64,000 nucleotides of DNA. Origin: Paracoccaceae bacterium Fryx2 (GTDB lineage Bacteria > Pseudomonadota > Alphaproteobacteria > Rhodobacterales > Rhodobacteraceae). Below, piece after piece: positions 24,108 through 32,769 of the stretch. Within the stretch, counting starts at the first letter, position 1. Each line of letters begins with the position of its first letter. A program made the position numbers and the translations under genes. A model generated the notes under the pieces. It had not been told where the DNA came from and did not search any database. It worked only from the letters and a program-made list of their open reading frames with translations. The DNA lies in assembly GCA_032334235.1 (NCBI GenBank), contig JAVSGI010000005.1:310001-374000 (forward strand). Direction: 5' to 3'.

Positions 24108-25129
24108 GGCCGGGGCACGCCCGGGCGGCCAAGGCCGACAGCGCCCGCCAGTTTCACCGGCACCCGACGCAGGGTCCAGAGCACCTGGAGATAGTCGATC
24201 CCGATCAGCGACAGCGCCCGGTCCAGGGCGAATTCGGCGCGCTGGGCCGGCGTAAGGGCTCGTGCGGTTTCGTCCGGCGGCCAGGCGGTCTTGCGCCGGT
24301 AGCGGATGTAGTCGCCCTTGCGCGGGATGCGCGAGCGGAACAGCCAGGGCTTTTCCGACCCGGTGTAGTGCAGGATCGCCGGCCGCCTGCGGGCGGCCAC
24401 CGTCTCGGACACCTCGCGGGGGAACTGGCGGCGACCGCACAGATACATCCGCGCCTGCAGGTTCCAGCGGCAGTCGAGCAGATGGATCCGGCCCTGAAGC
24501 ACCGCGTTGATCGCGTCCTGATCGTGGAACACCAGCCTGGCCCCCTGCTGCTCGATGAAGCGGACCAGCCGTTCGGTCGTGCGGTCCGCGCGCCAGCGCG
24601 ACAGGTCCATCACCAGCACGCCGGAGTTGACGTAAGGATGCCCGGCCGGAAGCCCGATCTCCCGCAGGCGGTCGGGCGAGACCATGGCGGGCAGCAACGG
24701 ATAGTCCGGCGCCGCGGCAACCAGATCGTCGCCAAGGTCGAGCGACCAGAGCGGGCCGAGGTCATCGACCACCACGGTATCGGAATCGAGGTAGATCAGA
24801 CGGTCGATGCTTTCGGGCAGGATCTGGGGCGCGAACAGGCGCAGGTAGCATTCCTTCGACAGAAAGCCGTCCACGAAGAAGTCGCTGACCGTGGCCGCCT
24901 CGACCCGGTGCAGGGTCAGGCCCAGATTGGCGGCGGCGGCGAAGCTCTGGCGCAGCAGCGTTTCCGCGGCGTCGTCGCGGTCACAGGTGATCAGGTGAAC
25001 ATCCAGAAACGCCCCGCGATTGCTGTCCGCGGCCGACAGGGCCGAAACGGCGACATGGGGAAAATAGCGGGCATTGGCGCAGTACAGGATGCTGAATGTC
25101 TGGTCGGGAAGGGGGGGGTGCGTATTCAA
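24104..25129 (-). CDS. Glycosyltransferase family 8
   Basis: Retaining glycosyltransferase of 341 residues. The metal-binding DxD is YLDSDTVV (about residue 105) and the C-terminal HYTGSEKPW motif is the GT8 signature. The N-terminus FSILYCANARYFPHVAVSAL is also typical. No ATG fits; the TTG at 25129 is preceded by GGAGG with 5-base spacing and overlaps the stop of the upstream gene as TTGA, so I take it as the start. It presumably adds a glucose or galactose residue to the repeat unit. Confidence 0.85.
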   Translation of the reverse strand: MNTHPPLPDQTFSILYCANARYFPHVAVSALSAADSNRGAFLDVHLITCDRDDAAETLLRQSFAAAANLGLTLHRVEAATVSDFFVDGFLSKECYLRLFAPQILPESIDRLIYLDSDTVVVDDLGPLWSLDLGDDLVAAAPDYPLLPAMVSPDRLREIGLPAGHPYVNSGVLVMDLSRWRADRTTERLVRFIEQQGARLVFHDQDAINAVLQGRIHLLDCRWNLQARMYLCGRRQFPREVSETVAARRRPAILHYTGSEKPWLFRSRIPRKGDYIRYRRKTAWPPDETARALTPAQRAEFALDRALSLIGIDYLQVLWTLRRVPVKLAGAVGLGRPGVPRP

Positions 25130-26838
25130 TGGCTCCTCCGGATGCGGACAGTCCCGCGCGCCCTGCTGCTGACCCATTCGGGCACAAGATATTTCCAGGC
25201 ATCGACCGACGACCGGAAGGCAAAGCCGCCCTGCAGGGCCAGCGCCGCCCACGTCCGCAGGCGCAGGCCCGGCGGCAGGACCTTCAGCGCCGTCTCGCGG
25301 GCTATGGCAAGCTTGCGCGCCGCGGACGGGTCGGTCTGGATGTTCCCGTAGACGAAGGGCGAGAAGCAATCGACATCGTCGGTGGCGGCGGTATCCTCGG
25401 GCATCGTGGCGGGGGTGGCCCTGGGGCAGCGCATCGCCCTGGCGTAGACCTCGTGCAGCGCCTCGGTCCACGCAGCGCCGGTGTTGGTCGCCAGGATGTC
25501 CTGCCGGGTGCGCTCGCCGATCGCGGCGCGGGCCGCAGGGTCGGAAATCAGCCGGGCAATCCCGGTCTGAAGGCCCGCGGTCGATTGCGTGCGGATCAGC
25601 CCGTCGTCCAGGCCCGGCGAGTCCGCCCCCATGATCTCGCAGCCGGGCCCGAAGGGATTGCGGGTGATCAGCGGCAGGCCGTGCAGACCGGCCTCGAACA
25701 TCGAGGTGATCGACGAGAACGGAAAGGAATCCAGATAGATGTCGGCCGCGTCCAGAAACTGCGCGGTGTCGGGCCGCTCGTCGAAGGTCATGATCCGGCG
25801 TGCTATGTCGGGGTCGTCGGCCCCCCAGCCGACCGTGCGCCCCGGCCCGACCGCAACCAGCCAGACCCGCGGATCATGGCGCAGGATCGGCAGCAGGGCA
25901 TCCGCGTAGCTTTGCCCGCCGACCGGGCGGAACTTCACCGAACGGGCGATGGTCAGGATCACGATGCTGTCTGATGGCAGGCCGAGGCTCTTTCTGGCCA
26001 GATCGCGCGACCCCCGCGGCGCCACCGGCTCAAGGCACAGCGGCAGCAGCGCATTGCGGCGTTCGTCGATGCCGCGCCGGGTTTCCGACAGCCGGAAGCC
26101 CGAGACGCGGGTGTTCACCACCAGGTCCGAAAACCCGGCGCCAAGCCAGAACAGGTGGTCGGAGTGATTGAGAAAGATCACCGGCGGTCGCCGGCGCATC
26201 CCCGCCAGCGCGATGAAGGGTATCACGTCCATGTTGTGGACATGCAGCACGACAAGGTCTGCCTCTGCGATCATGCCCTGAAGCCGCCGCGCCCAGACCA
26301 GCAGGCCGCCGACCGCCCGGTTCAGGTGCGCGACGCGGCCCCCGCTGGCGGTCACCGCCTGCGAAAGGGACCCGGGCACCTCGCCCGCCTGTCGGGTCAG
26401 GGCCAGCGAATGGCTGTTCGCGGCATCGTGGTCGATCCATCTTGCCATCATCCGCGCGTGGCCGGCCACGACGGCCACCTGTGTGGCGACATGCAGGACC
26501 TTCATCGCCCTGCGCGGGTCGGCAGTCTGCGGGGCGCGGCCCTCGCAGGGGGCGGCACGTTCCCCGATTGCCTGAAGCGCCCGTTCGAGCGAGGCCGAGG
26601 CGAACAGTCCGGCGTGCCAGAAGGTCGCGTAATTCGCGGCCACCTGTGCGGCTGCGGCGGCCTGCGTGTCGCGCCCGGACGCGACCAGCGCATCCACCCG
26701 TTCCAGCAGCCGGTTGAATTCGGCGCGGTGTTCCGTCACAAGCGCGCTGCCCCGGCGGCGCCAGGGCATCAGCACATCGGCGTCGAAAGCCTGATCCGCG
26801 GGTCTTCCGGTTGCCTCGATCACTTCCGTTCTTTCCAC
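25126..26838 (-). CDS. Glycosyltransferase (GT4/GT41-like) with extra N-terminal domain
   Basis: Protein of 570 residues. The N-terminal 110 residues form a helical, Ala-rich domain of unknown role. From MKVLHVATQ (about residue 112) a GT-B fold follows, with the C-terminal Rossmann half containing SIVILTIARSVKFRPVGG and the nucleotide-sugar region IYLDSFPFSSITSMFEAGLHGLPLITR. The last 90 residues are a further helical extension. It is the first gene of the operon with GT8 and the flippase. The donor and acceptor are unknown. Confidence 0.75.
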   Translation of the reverse strand: MERTEVIEATGRPADQAFDADVLMPWRRRGSALVTEHRAEFNRLLERVDALVASGRDTQAAAAAQVAANYATFWHAGLFASASLERALQAIGERAAPCEGRAPQTADPRRAMKVLHVATQVAVVAGHARMMARWIDHDAANSHSLALTRQAGEVPGSLSQAVTASGGRVAHLNRAVGGLLVWARRLQGMIAEADLVVLHVHNMDVIPFIALAGMRRRPPVIFLNHSDHLFWLGAGFSDLVVNTRVSGFRLSETRRGIDERRNALLPLCLEPVAPRGSRDLARKSLGLPSDSIVILTIARSVKFRPVGGQSYADALLPILRHDPRVWLVAVGPGRTVGWGADDPDIARRIMTFDERPDTAQFLDAADIYLDSFPFSSITSMFEAGLHGLPLITRNPFGPGCEIMGADSPGLDDGLIRTQSTAGLQTGIARLISDPAARAAIGERTRQDILATNTGAAWTEALHEVYARAMRCPRATPATMPEDTAATDDVDCFSPFVYGNIQTDPSAARKLAIARETALKVLPPGLRLRTWAALALQGGFAFRSSVDAWKYLVPEWVSSRARGTVRIRRSH

Positions 26839-27243
26839 CTGTGTCGGGCGCTGCCGCGGGACTTTTGCGCCGACCGCATTTTCGGAAGACCGCGACCCCG
26901 CGCGCTACGCAATCGGGTGCCATGACCCGCCACAATGGCATAACACGGCCTTCCCGCGGCAGGAAACGCACCTGTTCGGATGATGAATCGCGCGGCATTC
27001 CGGCCGGGCGGTGCAGGATCGGCTGGGCGGGGGCGGCCGAGGTCGCATAAGAGGTAGACGCCCTGACCGGCTTCATCCAATCGGAGATCCCTTTTCAAAG
27101 CCGATTGACAGACTCGCTTGCGGGCAGTTGACGTGGAACGTGCATTTCCGGACAGGATGAACCGGAACGAAGACCGCATTTTCCTTGACGCATCGCCGGG
27201 TTGCAATCTTCAGGCTCGGCATTTCAATCGAGCAGGACAGCCG
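26839..27243. other. Divergent intergenic region, no gene seen
   Basis: About 405 bases separate the leftward glycosyltransferase operon from the rightward HAD-membrane gene. It should hold promoters for both, but I see no convincing boxes and no coding signal. Confidence 0.5.
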
Positions 27244-28671
27244 ATGGATACCGGTGAACCCCACGATCCGCATCTTGCCTTGCCCCGCCCGGCGCTTGAT
27301 GCGCTGGCGGCCTTTGACGGCCCGGTGCTCGTGGATCTTGACGAAACGCTTTATCTGCGGAACTCGACCGAGGATTTCATCGATTCCGCCCGGCCGGGCA
27401 TTCTGGTGATGCTGGTGCTGAAACTGCTGGAGATCGTGGCCCCGTGGCGCTGGACGGGCGGCCACGAGACGCGCGACGTGTGGCGCGTGCGGCTGGTGGG
27501 GGCGCTGTTCCCGTGGGTGTGGCCGGCCTGGCGCGCCCGGTGCCGGCCCCTTGCGGCCGAGCACGGCAATGCGGCGCTGTTATCGGCGCTGGCAACGCGC
27601 CAGCCCTTGCCCATCGTCGTGACCGTGGGGTTCCTGCCGGTGGTCACGCCGCTGATCGCGGCCCTCGGGCTTGCCGGGGCGCGGGTCGTGGCAGCCCGCC
27701 CTGACCGCTTCAGCGACCGTTCGGAAGGCAAGCTTGCGCTTGCCGCCGGGGCGCTTGGACAAGACCTCGTGCGGCAGAGCATGGTCATCACCGACTCGGT
27801 CGCGGACCGCCCGCTGCTGGATGCCTGCGCGCAGCCGCTGCGCGTGATCTGGCCGGAGGCCCGCTACCGCCCGGCCTTCGCCGGGATCTACTACCCCGGG
27901 CGATACATCCTGAAGGTCAAGCGCCCGGACGACCGGCTTTACATCGCGCGCAGCATCCTTTGGGAGGATTTCACGCTCTGGGTGCTGTGTTCGGTCTGGG
28001 TCGCGGCGCTGCCCGTGGCACATCTGGCGGGGCTGCTGCTGCTGCTGGTGTCTTTCTGGGCGATCTATGAGCGGGGATACGTCGACAACGATCTGGTGGC
28101 CGAGCGGTTCGAGGCCAGCCCGACGCTCAGCCGGACCTTCGGCAAGACCGAGGTCGCCACGCCGAGCGTCGAGCCGTGGCTCTGGGCGGCAGGCTGCGGC
28201 ACTGCGGCCATCGTGGCGCTGCGCTGGCCGCAGGTGCCGGCATGGTCTGATCCGGTGGCATGGGCCGGGGTTCTGCTTGCGACATGGCTCTGGTTCCGGC
28301 TTTACAACCGCTTCGACAAGGCAACCCGAGTCTGGCTTTACCTCGGGTTGCAACTGGCACGCAGTGCGGCCTTTCTGGTGCTGGTGCCGGTCGTGGTCCT
28401 GGCGCCGGTCGCCATCGCGGCACATGCCTTCGCGAAGTGGCTGCCCTACATCCTGTATCGCGCAGGGCGCGAGACCCGGGACTGGCCCGGCATCCCGACC
28501 CACCTGGTCCGGGTACTGTGCTTTGCCGCGCTGGCCCTGGTGCTGGTTGCTGCCGAAGGGCCGCAGGCCGTGTTCCAGGCGTCATCGGTGGCGCTGCTGC
28601 TTTTCTTCGCCTTCAAGGCGCGCAGGGAGTTCATGGCTGTCGTGCGGTCTGCACGCCGCATCGACAGATGA
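27244..28671 (+). CDS. HAD-like domain fused to a polytopic membrane domain, function unknown
   Basis: Protein of 475 residues. The N-terminal quarter has a HAD-type phosphatase motif VLVDLDETLYLRNS (D-x-D, about residues 29-42) and a later VITDSVADRPLLDAC that can serve as HAD motif III/IV. After about residue 240, the rest is strongly hydrophobic with about seven membrane segments. HAD domains joined to membrane prenyltransferases are known, but I do not see a clear UbiA signature here. The ATG at 27244 follows AGGAC; an in-frame start at 27118 is less likely. Its position in a polysaccharide island suggests a lipid- or sugar-phosphate role (inference). Confidence 0.7.
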   Translation: MDTGEPHDPHLALPRPALDALAAFDGPVLVDLDETLYLRNSTEDFIDSARPGILVMLVLKLLEIVAPWRWTGGHETRDVWRVRLVGALFPWVWPAWRARCRPLAAEHGNAALLSALATRQPLPIVVTVGFLPVVTPLIAALGLAGARVVAARPDRFSDRSEGKLALAAGALGQDLVRQSMVITDSVADRPLLDACAQPLRVIWPEARYRPAFAGIYYPGRYILKVKRPDDRLYIARSILWEDFTLWVLCSVWVAALPVAHLAGLLLLLVSFWAIYERGYVDNDLVAERFEASPTLSRTFGKTEVATPSVEPWLWAAGCGTAAIVALRWPQVPAWSDPVAWAGVLLATWLWFRLYNRFDKATRVWLYLGLQLARSAAFLVLVPVVVLAPVAIAAHAFAKWLPYILYRAGRETRDWPGIPTHLVRVLCFAALALVLVAAEGPQAVFQASSVALLLFFAFKARREFMAVVRSARRIDR

Positions 28672-28742
28672 GCCATCAGGGCCAGGGGCACGAAGGCTGG
28701 CCCGGCTGGCCCGGAAGGGCGGTTCGCGGACGCCGGGCCGCA

Positions 28743-28774
28743 ACCCTGCGGAAGGCGCCCGCGCGCCGCAGGGT
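28743..28774. terminator. Hairpin between convergent HAD-membrane and LuxR-type genes
   Basis: A 9-bp stem ACCCTGCGG/CCGCAGGGT with a 14-base loop lies between the two convergent genes. Before the MITE insertion it began immediately after the stop codon of the LuxR-type gene. There is no T-run on either side. Confidence 0.45.
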
Positions 28775-28779
28775 CAATG

Positions 28780-28878
28780 GGGCACCTCTATTAATGCACA
28801 ATTCCAGAAGGCGCATCGCATTAAATCAATGGGTTACGCCATAGGAAAGCCGAGAATGTCGTATTAATAGAGGTGCCC
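28780..28878. mobile_element. 99-bp MITE-like element related to the nearby IS5-family element
   Basis: Perfect 16-bp terminal inverted repeats (GGGCACCTCTATTAAT at 28780-28795 and its complement at 28863-28878) bound a non-coding core and are flanked by AATG direct repeats (28776-28779, 28879-28882). The terminus matches the left end of the IS at 29929 in 15 of 16 bases, so that transposase probably moved it. It is inserted at the 3' end of the LuxR-type gene. Confidence 0.88.
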
Positions 28879-29650
28879 AATGGTGATCGGGCGCGCCGAA
28901 ATACAGCCGGTTCAATTTGAATGCGGCCTCGGTCCGGTTTGTCGCCTTCAGCTTCTTCATGATGTTGCGGATGTGAACCTTCACCGTGCTTTCGCACAGG
29001 TTCAGATCATAGGCGATCACCTTGTTCGACTTCCCGCAGCGAAGGGCGTCGCAGATGTCGATCTGACGGTTGGTGAAATTCTCTTCCGACAGGGACTTGC
29101 GGTGTTGATCGGGCCGTTCGCCGAAAAGATCGCGCAGCGCGATGATGCTGGCCTTGGGAAGAAAGATCCCGCCGGTTGCCGTCAGTCGTGCCGCCTCGAC
29201 GATATCGTCGATTCCAACCGACGTGGGCATGTACCCCTGAGCCCCGCAATCGAATGCGGCGATCATCTCGCGAATGTCCTCGGACGCGCCGAGGATGACG
29301 ACGGGCGTCGGCTTTGCCCTTTCCACGGCGGCCCTGATGCTCGCGGCGCAGGCCGGATTGGTCGGTTCCTGCGTTCCGATGTTCAGCAGGATCGTTGCGC
29401 GTTCCCGGTCCGAAGACCCGCCCAATGAAAACCACTCTTCGACAGAGCTGCGCCCGACGATCTCGATCCCCCGTTCCTTGTGGGTCATCGAGACATAACG
29501 GACGAAGGCTTCCCTCTCCAGGTTCCGGGAATCGACGACCACCATCGTCAATGTTGCAGATTTCGTCGCATTCTGCACCACCGCATGCACTTTGACGGTG
29601 TTGTCTCCGCGATCTCTAGGCCCCAACGGGCTGATATTCCTGTGTTCCAA
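28826..29650 (-). CDS. LuxR-family regulator with degenerate receiver; 3' end altered by a MITE
   Basis: Protein of 274 residues. Residues about 35-155 look like a response-regulator receiver, but the phospho-acceptor Asp is replaced (ILLNIGTQ) and the conserved Lys region reads GYMPTS, so it is probably phosphorylation-independent. The C-terminal HTH (FTNRQIDICDALRCGKSNKVIA ... STVKVHIRNIMKKL, about 195-250) is of LuxR type. It starts with TTG at 29650, preceded by GGAGG. The last 17 residues come from the MITE; removing it restores a TGA right after APDHH. Likely a regulator of the polysaccharide genes around it. An A+T-rich leader of about 280 bases precedes it. Confidence 0.85.
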   Translation of the reverse strand: MEHRNISPLGPRDRGDNTVKVHAVVQNATKSATLTMVVVDSRNLEREAFVRYVSMTHKERGIEIVGRSSVEEWFSLGGSSDRERATILLNIGTQEPTNPACAASIRAAVERAKPTPVVILGASEDIREMIAAFDCGAQGYMPTSVGIDDIVEAARLTATGGIFLPKASIIALRDLFGERPDQHRKSLSEENFTNRQIDICDALRCGKSNKVIAYDLNLCESTVKVHIRNIMKKLKATNRTEAAFKLNRLYFGAPDHHWAPLLIRHSRLSYGVTH

Positions 29651-29928
29651 AGGTATCCTCCACTCTCAAATAAAGTTGCTAAGCACGTCGTTACATTAAC
29701 GGACTCTTAACGGAATTTGAGTTGGACTTCGACTCTAAAATTCCCGGACAAACAATCGGCTTTTAGTTGAAGTATCAAATTGAATGCACGTAATGCGTGT
29801 AAGTTCCGAGCTAAAATATCAAAATGACAGTCATATTCTTGCTTTGGATCAGTTTTGAATTGAGGGACTGCGGGGTTCTACAGCTTTAAATGGAAACTGC
29901 GTTTCATGCGGCCGTCTTCCCAGGTATA

Positions 29929-31238
29929 GGGCACCTCTATAAATTGCCCCATCCCCCGCACTTCGGTATGGTGAGACAGTGAACTGGCATTGGGGATGCA
30001 ACGATGGCGCAGATGGGTTTTTTCGATCTTTCGGACCGTTACGCGAGCCTCGATGCCAAAAGGGATCCGCTGGTCGAAATTGATGCCGTCGTGCCGTGGG
30101 AGGAGTTTCGTCCGGCTCTTGAGCGGGTCTGGCGCAAGCCTGTTGCGGATCGCAAGTCCCGCGCGGGGCGCAAGCCGATAGATGCGGTGCTGATGTTCAA
30201 GACGCTGGTTCTGAGCGCGCTTTACAACCTGTCGGATGATCAGATCGAATATCAGGTCCGCGACCGGCTTTCCTTTATGCGCTTCCTGGGGTTGGGCCTT
30301 GGTGACCGGGTGCCCGACGCCAAGACGGTGTGGCTGTATCGCGATGCGCTGGCGCAGGCCGGCAAGGTGGAGGAGTTGTTCGGGTTGTTTGACGGTCATT
30401 TGGCGCGGCGGGGCTACATTGCGCGCGGCGGTCAGATCCTGGACGCCTCCATCGTGCCGGTGCCGCGCAATCACAACACGCGCGATGAAAACGCAACGAT
30501 CAAGAAGGGCGAGGTCCCCGAGGATTGGGCTGATAAGCCAGCGAAACGGGTGCAAAAGGATGTGGACGCACGTTGGACGAAAAAGCACGGCAAGAGCCAC
30601 TACGGCTACAAGAACCATGTGAATGTGGACCGCACGCATAAGCTGGTCCGGCGCTACCACGTCACCGACGCCGCTGTGCATGACAGCCAGGCAGTGGATC
30701 ATCTGCTGATGCAGGGCAACACCGGGTCTGGCGTGTGGGCGGATGCTGCTTATCGGTCCGAGGAGATGGAGGCCAAACTCCGCGCCTTAAAACTGAAAAG
30801 CCACATCCACCGCAAGGGCAATCGGGGCAAGCCGCTGACCGACCAGGCCAAGGGCAGCAACCGCACCAAATCCACCGTGCGGGTCCGGGTTGAGCACATC
30901 TTCGGCGCGCAGGCCAACGACATGGGCGGCACCCTGGTGCGCACCATCGGCTTGGTGCGGGCGAAGGCCAAAGTCGGCATGAAGAATCTCGCCTACAACA
31001 TGCGCCGCCTCGGCCAACTGGGTCGCATCAACCCGCACCCAGCCTGAAAACGGTCGGCCAAGGACGCAGATCGCCCCGCGCATCGCTAAAAACGGCCCTG
31101 AACCGAAGGTCCGCGAGGCGAAATGGGCGGCAGATCATAAAAACCAAGGCAACAATCGGTCAGCTGAAGGTCGCTGCCGCGCTTCGGGCAGAACCTGCTA
31201 TGCCGTTGCCGCGAAAACAGTCAAAAATCGAGGTGCCC
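29929..31238 (+). mobile_element. IS5-family insertion sequence, 1310 bp, with TATA target duplication
   Basis: The left end GGGCACCTCTAT (29929) and right end (complement of GGGCACCTCGAT, ending 31238) are imperfect inverted repeats. Both sides are flanked by TATA (29925-29928 and 31239-31242), a 4-bp target duplication. It encodes one transposase and looks intact. Confidence 0.92.
30004..31047 (+). CDS. IS5-family transposase
   Basis: Transposase of 347 residues. The N-terminal part (RKPIDAVLMFKTLVLSALYNLSDD ... LSFMRFLGL) is the IS5-type DNA-binding region. DDE-type blocks follow: GQILDASIVPVPRNHN with the first Asp, GVWADAAYRSEE with the second, and RVRVEHIFGAQ with the Glu and nearby Arg/His. 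The reading frame is full length, so the element may still be active and may mobilise the 99-bp MITE nearby. Confidence 0.95.
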   Translation: MAQMGFFDLSDRYASLDAKRDPLVEIDAVVPWEEFRPALERVWRKPVADRKSRAGRKPIDAVLMFKTLVLSALYNLSDDQIEYQVRDRLSFMRFLGLGLGDRVPDAKTVWLYRDALAQAGKVEELFGLFDGHLARRGYIARGGQILDASIVPVPRNHNTRDENATIKKGEVPEDWADKPAKRVQKDVDARWTKKHGKSHYGYKNHVNVDRTHKLVRRYHVTDAAVHDSQAVDHLLMQGNTGSGVWADAAYRSEEMEAKLRALKLKSHIHRKGNRGKPLTDQAKGSNRTKSTVRVRVEHIFGAQANDMGGTLVRTIGLVRAKAKVGMKNLAYNMRRLGQLGRINPHPA

Positions 31239-31693
31239 TATAGGTGATCGCCTTCCTCTGCGCGGGAATGGCCTTTCTGTTGCGAAGGCGGCCACCCCGG
31301 CACCGACATGTTGATGCGATCAGCCTCAAAATCACCAATGTCAGGATCAGGAAAAGGTGTTTTCGGCAAGTCTGATCAACTCGGGTTGCTGCTTCGCGCG
31401 GGCGGCGCTCTACCTGTGGATGATCTGATTCCGGAAATGCAGGCCGTGGTGGAAAGTTTCGTCCGGAGCCTGCGATATTTGTATGTGATCAAATGGTTGA
31501 CGAGAAAGCCGGGCACGACTGATTCGGAATGGATCGGCCGACAGGTGCCCCGCCACAGAAAGGTGCAGCGGTGAAACCGGAGCCCCGCGGGGCCTGACAC
31601 TTCCAGGCTGCCGACCGCAGACAGGGAACGGGGGCGGGCGCGGCCGTTCGGTGGCGGTGCCGGGGAAAGGGGCCCCGGCACGCCGATGTGGCC
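31239..31693. other. Gene-free stretch with a hairpin downstream of the UDP-glucuronate decarboxylase
   Basis: About 455 bases between the IS and the decarboxylase stop. A frame at 31308-31574 is open but looks non-coding. A 9-bp hairpin (GTGCCGGGG at 31657-31665 with its complement at 31673-31681) lies 13 bases beyond the decarboxylase stop and may end that transcript; no T-run follows. Confidence 0.5.
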
Positions 31694-32719
31694 CTACACG
31701 TAGGGACTGCTGGCCAGAACAGGCGCGGCACCGGGATAGACCCGTTCCGGTTCAGCCTCTGCAGCGCGGTTCGTGCCGGAAAGCCGCGCATCAAGGGCGA
31801 GGATCGTCCGCTCGAGACCGACCCGCAGCGGCACCAGCGGCTGCCACCCAAGCTCTTTCTGGGCCCGGGTGATATCGGGGCGCCGCTGCCTGGGATCATC
31901 CTGCGGCAGGGGCTTGAAGATGATCTCGGAGCGCGAGCCGACAAGCTCGATCACCATCTCGGCCAGCTCGCGCATCGTGAACTCCACGGGGTTGCCGAGG
32001 TTGATCGGGCCGGTCACCTCGTCCGCCGTGCCCATCAGGCGCACGAAGCCCCGGATCAGATCGTCAACATAGCAGAACGACCGGGTCTGCGTGCCGTCGC
32101 CATACAGGGTGACGGGTTCGTTGCGCAGGGCCTGGACGATGAAGTTCGACACCACGCGCCCGTCCGACGGGTTCATCCGCGGCCCGTAGGTGTTGAAGAT
32201 CCGCGCGACGCGGATGCTGACGCCGTATTGGCGGTGATAGTCGAAGAACAGTGTCTCGGCGCAGCGCTTGCCCTCGTCATAGCAGGCGCGCGGCCCGATC
32301 GGGTTGACGTTGCCCCAATAGGATTCCGGCTGAGGATGCACCGCCGGGTCACCGTAGACTTCGCTGGTGGACGCCTGGAACACCTTGGCCTTGACCCGTT
32401 TCGCCAGACCCAGCATGTTTATCGCGCCATGCACCGAGGTCTTGATCGTCTGCACCGGATCGTACTGGTAGTGAACCGGCGAGGCCGGGCAGGCGAGGTT
32501 GTAGATCTCGTCCACCTCGACATGGATCGGGATGGTCACGTCGTGCCGGATCAGCTCGAACCGCTTGTTGTCGAGCAGATGCAGGATGTTGTCGCGCGAA
32601 CCCGTGAAGTAGTTGTCCATGCACAGGACATCATGCCCTTCTGCAAGCAGTTTTTCGCAGAGGAACGACCCGAGAAAGCCTGCCCCCCCCGTGACCAGTA
32701 TGCGTTTGCGGTCATGCAT
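31694..32719 (-). CDS. UDP-glucuronic acid decarboxylase (UDP-xylose synthase)
   Basis: Extended SDR of 341 residues converting UDP-glucuronate to UDP-xylose with bound [12 protein letters not shown] is at residues 10-18, followed by the diagnostic [18 protein letters not shown], the Ser/Thr region [17 protein letters not shown] as the YxxxK motif, and [10 protein letters not shown]. The length and blocks match UXS closely. It supplies UDP-xylose, or UDP-4-keto-arabinose intermediates, for the polysaccharide. It is adjacent to the disrupted initiating transferase, transcribed in the same direction after a 50-base gap. Confidence 0.95.
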   Translation of the reverse strand: MHDRKRILVTGGAGFLGSFLCEKLLAEGHDVLCMDNYFTGSRDNILHLLDNKRFELIRHDVTIPIHVEVDEIYNLACPASPVHYQYDPVQTIKTSVHGAINMLGLAKRVKAKVFQASTSEVYGDPAVHPQPESYWGNVNPIGPRACYDEGKRCAETLFFDYHRQYGVSIRVARIFNTYGPRMNPSDGRVVSNFIVQALRNEPVTLYGDGTQTRSFCYVDDLIRGFVRLMGTADEVTGPINLGNPVEFTMRELAEMVIELVGSRSEIIFKPLPQDDPRQRRPDITRAQKELGWQPLVPLRVGLERTILALDARLSGTNRAAEAEPERVYPGAAPVLASSPYV

Positions 32720-32769
32720 TTTATGTCCGTCCTTGTGAATGCCGTTTGTTGTCGGGAATGAATCTTCTG

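Noticed and set aside
29878-29930. Possible C-terminal remnant of a gene broken by the IS5-family element
   Set aside because: Joining the flanks across TATA gives a short basic frame ending in RMKRSFHLKL, but I recognise no protein in it, so I do not call a pseudogene.
31308-31574. 88-codon frame after the IS5-family element
   Set aside because: No motif, no convincing ribosome site, and it lies in a degraded-looking intergenic stretch.
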